This document shows positions 63,855-64,000 of a stretch of DNA of 64,000 nucleotides, one piece after another. The notes below the pieces were generated by a model that worked only from the letters and a program-made list of their open reading frames with translations, was not told the DNA's origin and ran no database searches. Numbering within the stretch: position 1 is the stretch's first letter; every line of letters begins with the position of its first letter. The position numbers were made by a program, and so were the translations under genes. The DNA comes from Corbicula japonica (Eukaryota > Mollusca > Bivalvia > Venerida > Cyrenidae): the NCBI GenBank assembly GCA_038501625.1, contig JAZAYU010000086.1, positions 2,676,178-2,740,177 of the forward strand, given 5' to 3'.

Positions 63855-64000
63855 CAGGGTTCTCCCCAGCCCATTTTAGCGTAGCGGGAGCGCTACGCTT
63901 TGATCTTAACTACTGTACTTCCGCTACTCTTAAATTATCCCGCTATGCCTTTAACAGTTAACGCTATGCCTTCCTGTTTATTGTAAAATCCAAGTAATCA
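63855..64000 (+). mobile_element. Left end of a hAT-like element, cut by the window edge
   Basis: CAGGGTTCTCCCCAGCCCAT start, then repeated 'agcgtagcgggagcgctacg' and 'cgctatgcctt' words typical of hAT subterminal arrays. The right end lies outside. Confidence 0.55.

Overview
The window is animal nuclear DNA: AT-rich, intron-rich, full of decayed transposons, with no operons or ribosome-binding sites. The gene content (NUP35 and LIX1 orthologues plus small four-EF-hand proteins) and the repeats (palindromic MITEs, tRNA-derived SINEs, arrays carrying 'ataactctg'/'gtgaccttgacc'-type units) point to a lophotrochozoan, most likely a heterodont bivalve. That assignment is inference from style of sequence, not a search result. 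Almost all long open frames are chance or repeat-borne; real coding sequence is in short exons that I joined from splice sites and reading phase.

Region 1 (1-19.2 kb, + strand) holds two tandem paralogous EF-hand calcium-binding protein genes. The first (exons 1749-5604) lacks a recognisable first exon in the window. The second (exons 15050-18784) is complete at 141 residues, with a plausible CCAAT/TATA/CRE promoter near 14.73-14.81 kb. Corresponding exons have identical lengths (83, 86, 92, 110 nt) and phases, so one gene is a copy of the other. Their introns are loaded with one unclassified interspersed repeat (called family G here, core GGGGAGGCTGTGT) that abuts several splice acceptors.

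Region 2 (19.2-29.1 kb) is mobile-element DNA: two 3' ends of non-LTR retrotransposons (20.99-21.57 kb +, 21.78-23.1 kb -), then a family-G copy split by a Mutator-like element (23728-27318) that carries a ZSWIM3-like fragment and is itself split by a hAT element (23770-25077, 8-bp target duplication), then a Tigger/pogo-type element (28021-29099).

Region 3 (29.3-44.7 kb, + strand) is the nucleoporin gene NUP35 (Nup53), ten coding exons giving about 334 residues through the stop; only the initiating exon is unlocated. Its introns carry tandem arrays and many copies of a TTAA-flanked palindromic MITE (called family P here).

Region 4 (44.7-64 kb) has Tigger/pogo-type MITEs, a 41-bp array, a roughly 143-bp array, and the last two coding exons of LIX1 (lowfat homologue) on the - strand (53050-54421), convergent with NUP35. 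The N-terminal LIX1 exons were not found and probably lie beyond the right edge. Further hAT-type elements fill 57-60 kb, and another hAT end is cut by the window edge.

Nothing here looks like a prokaryotic-style defence system or a gene cluster. The unusual content is in repeat architecture: nested insertions with reconstructable empty sites, repeats at splice acceptors, relic exons inside introns, a palindromic MITE family concentrated in the right half, and a MITE that carries full CRE sites.
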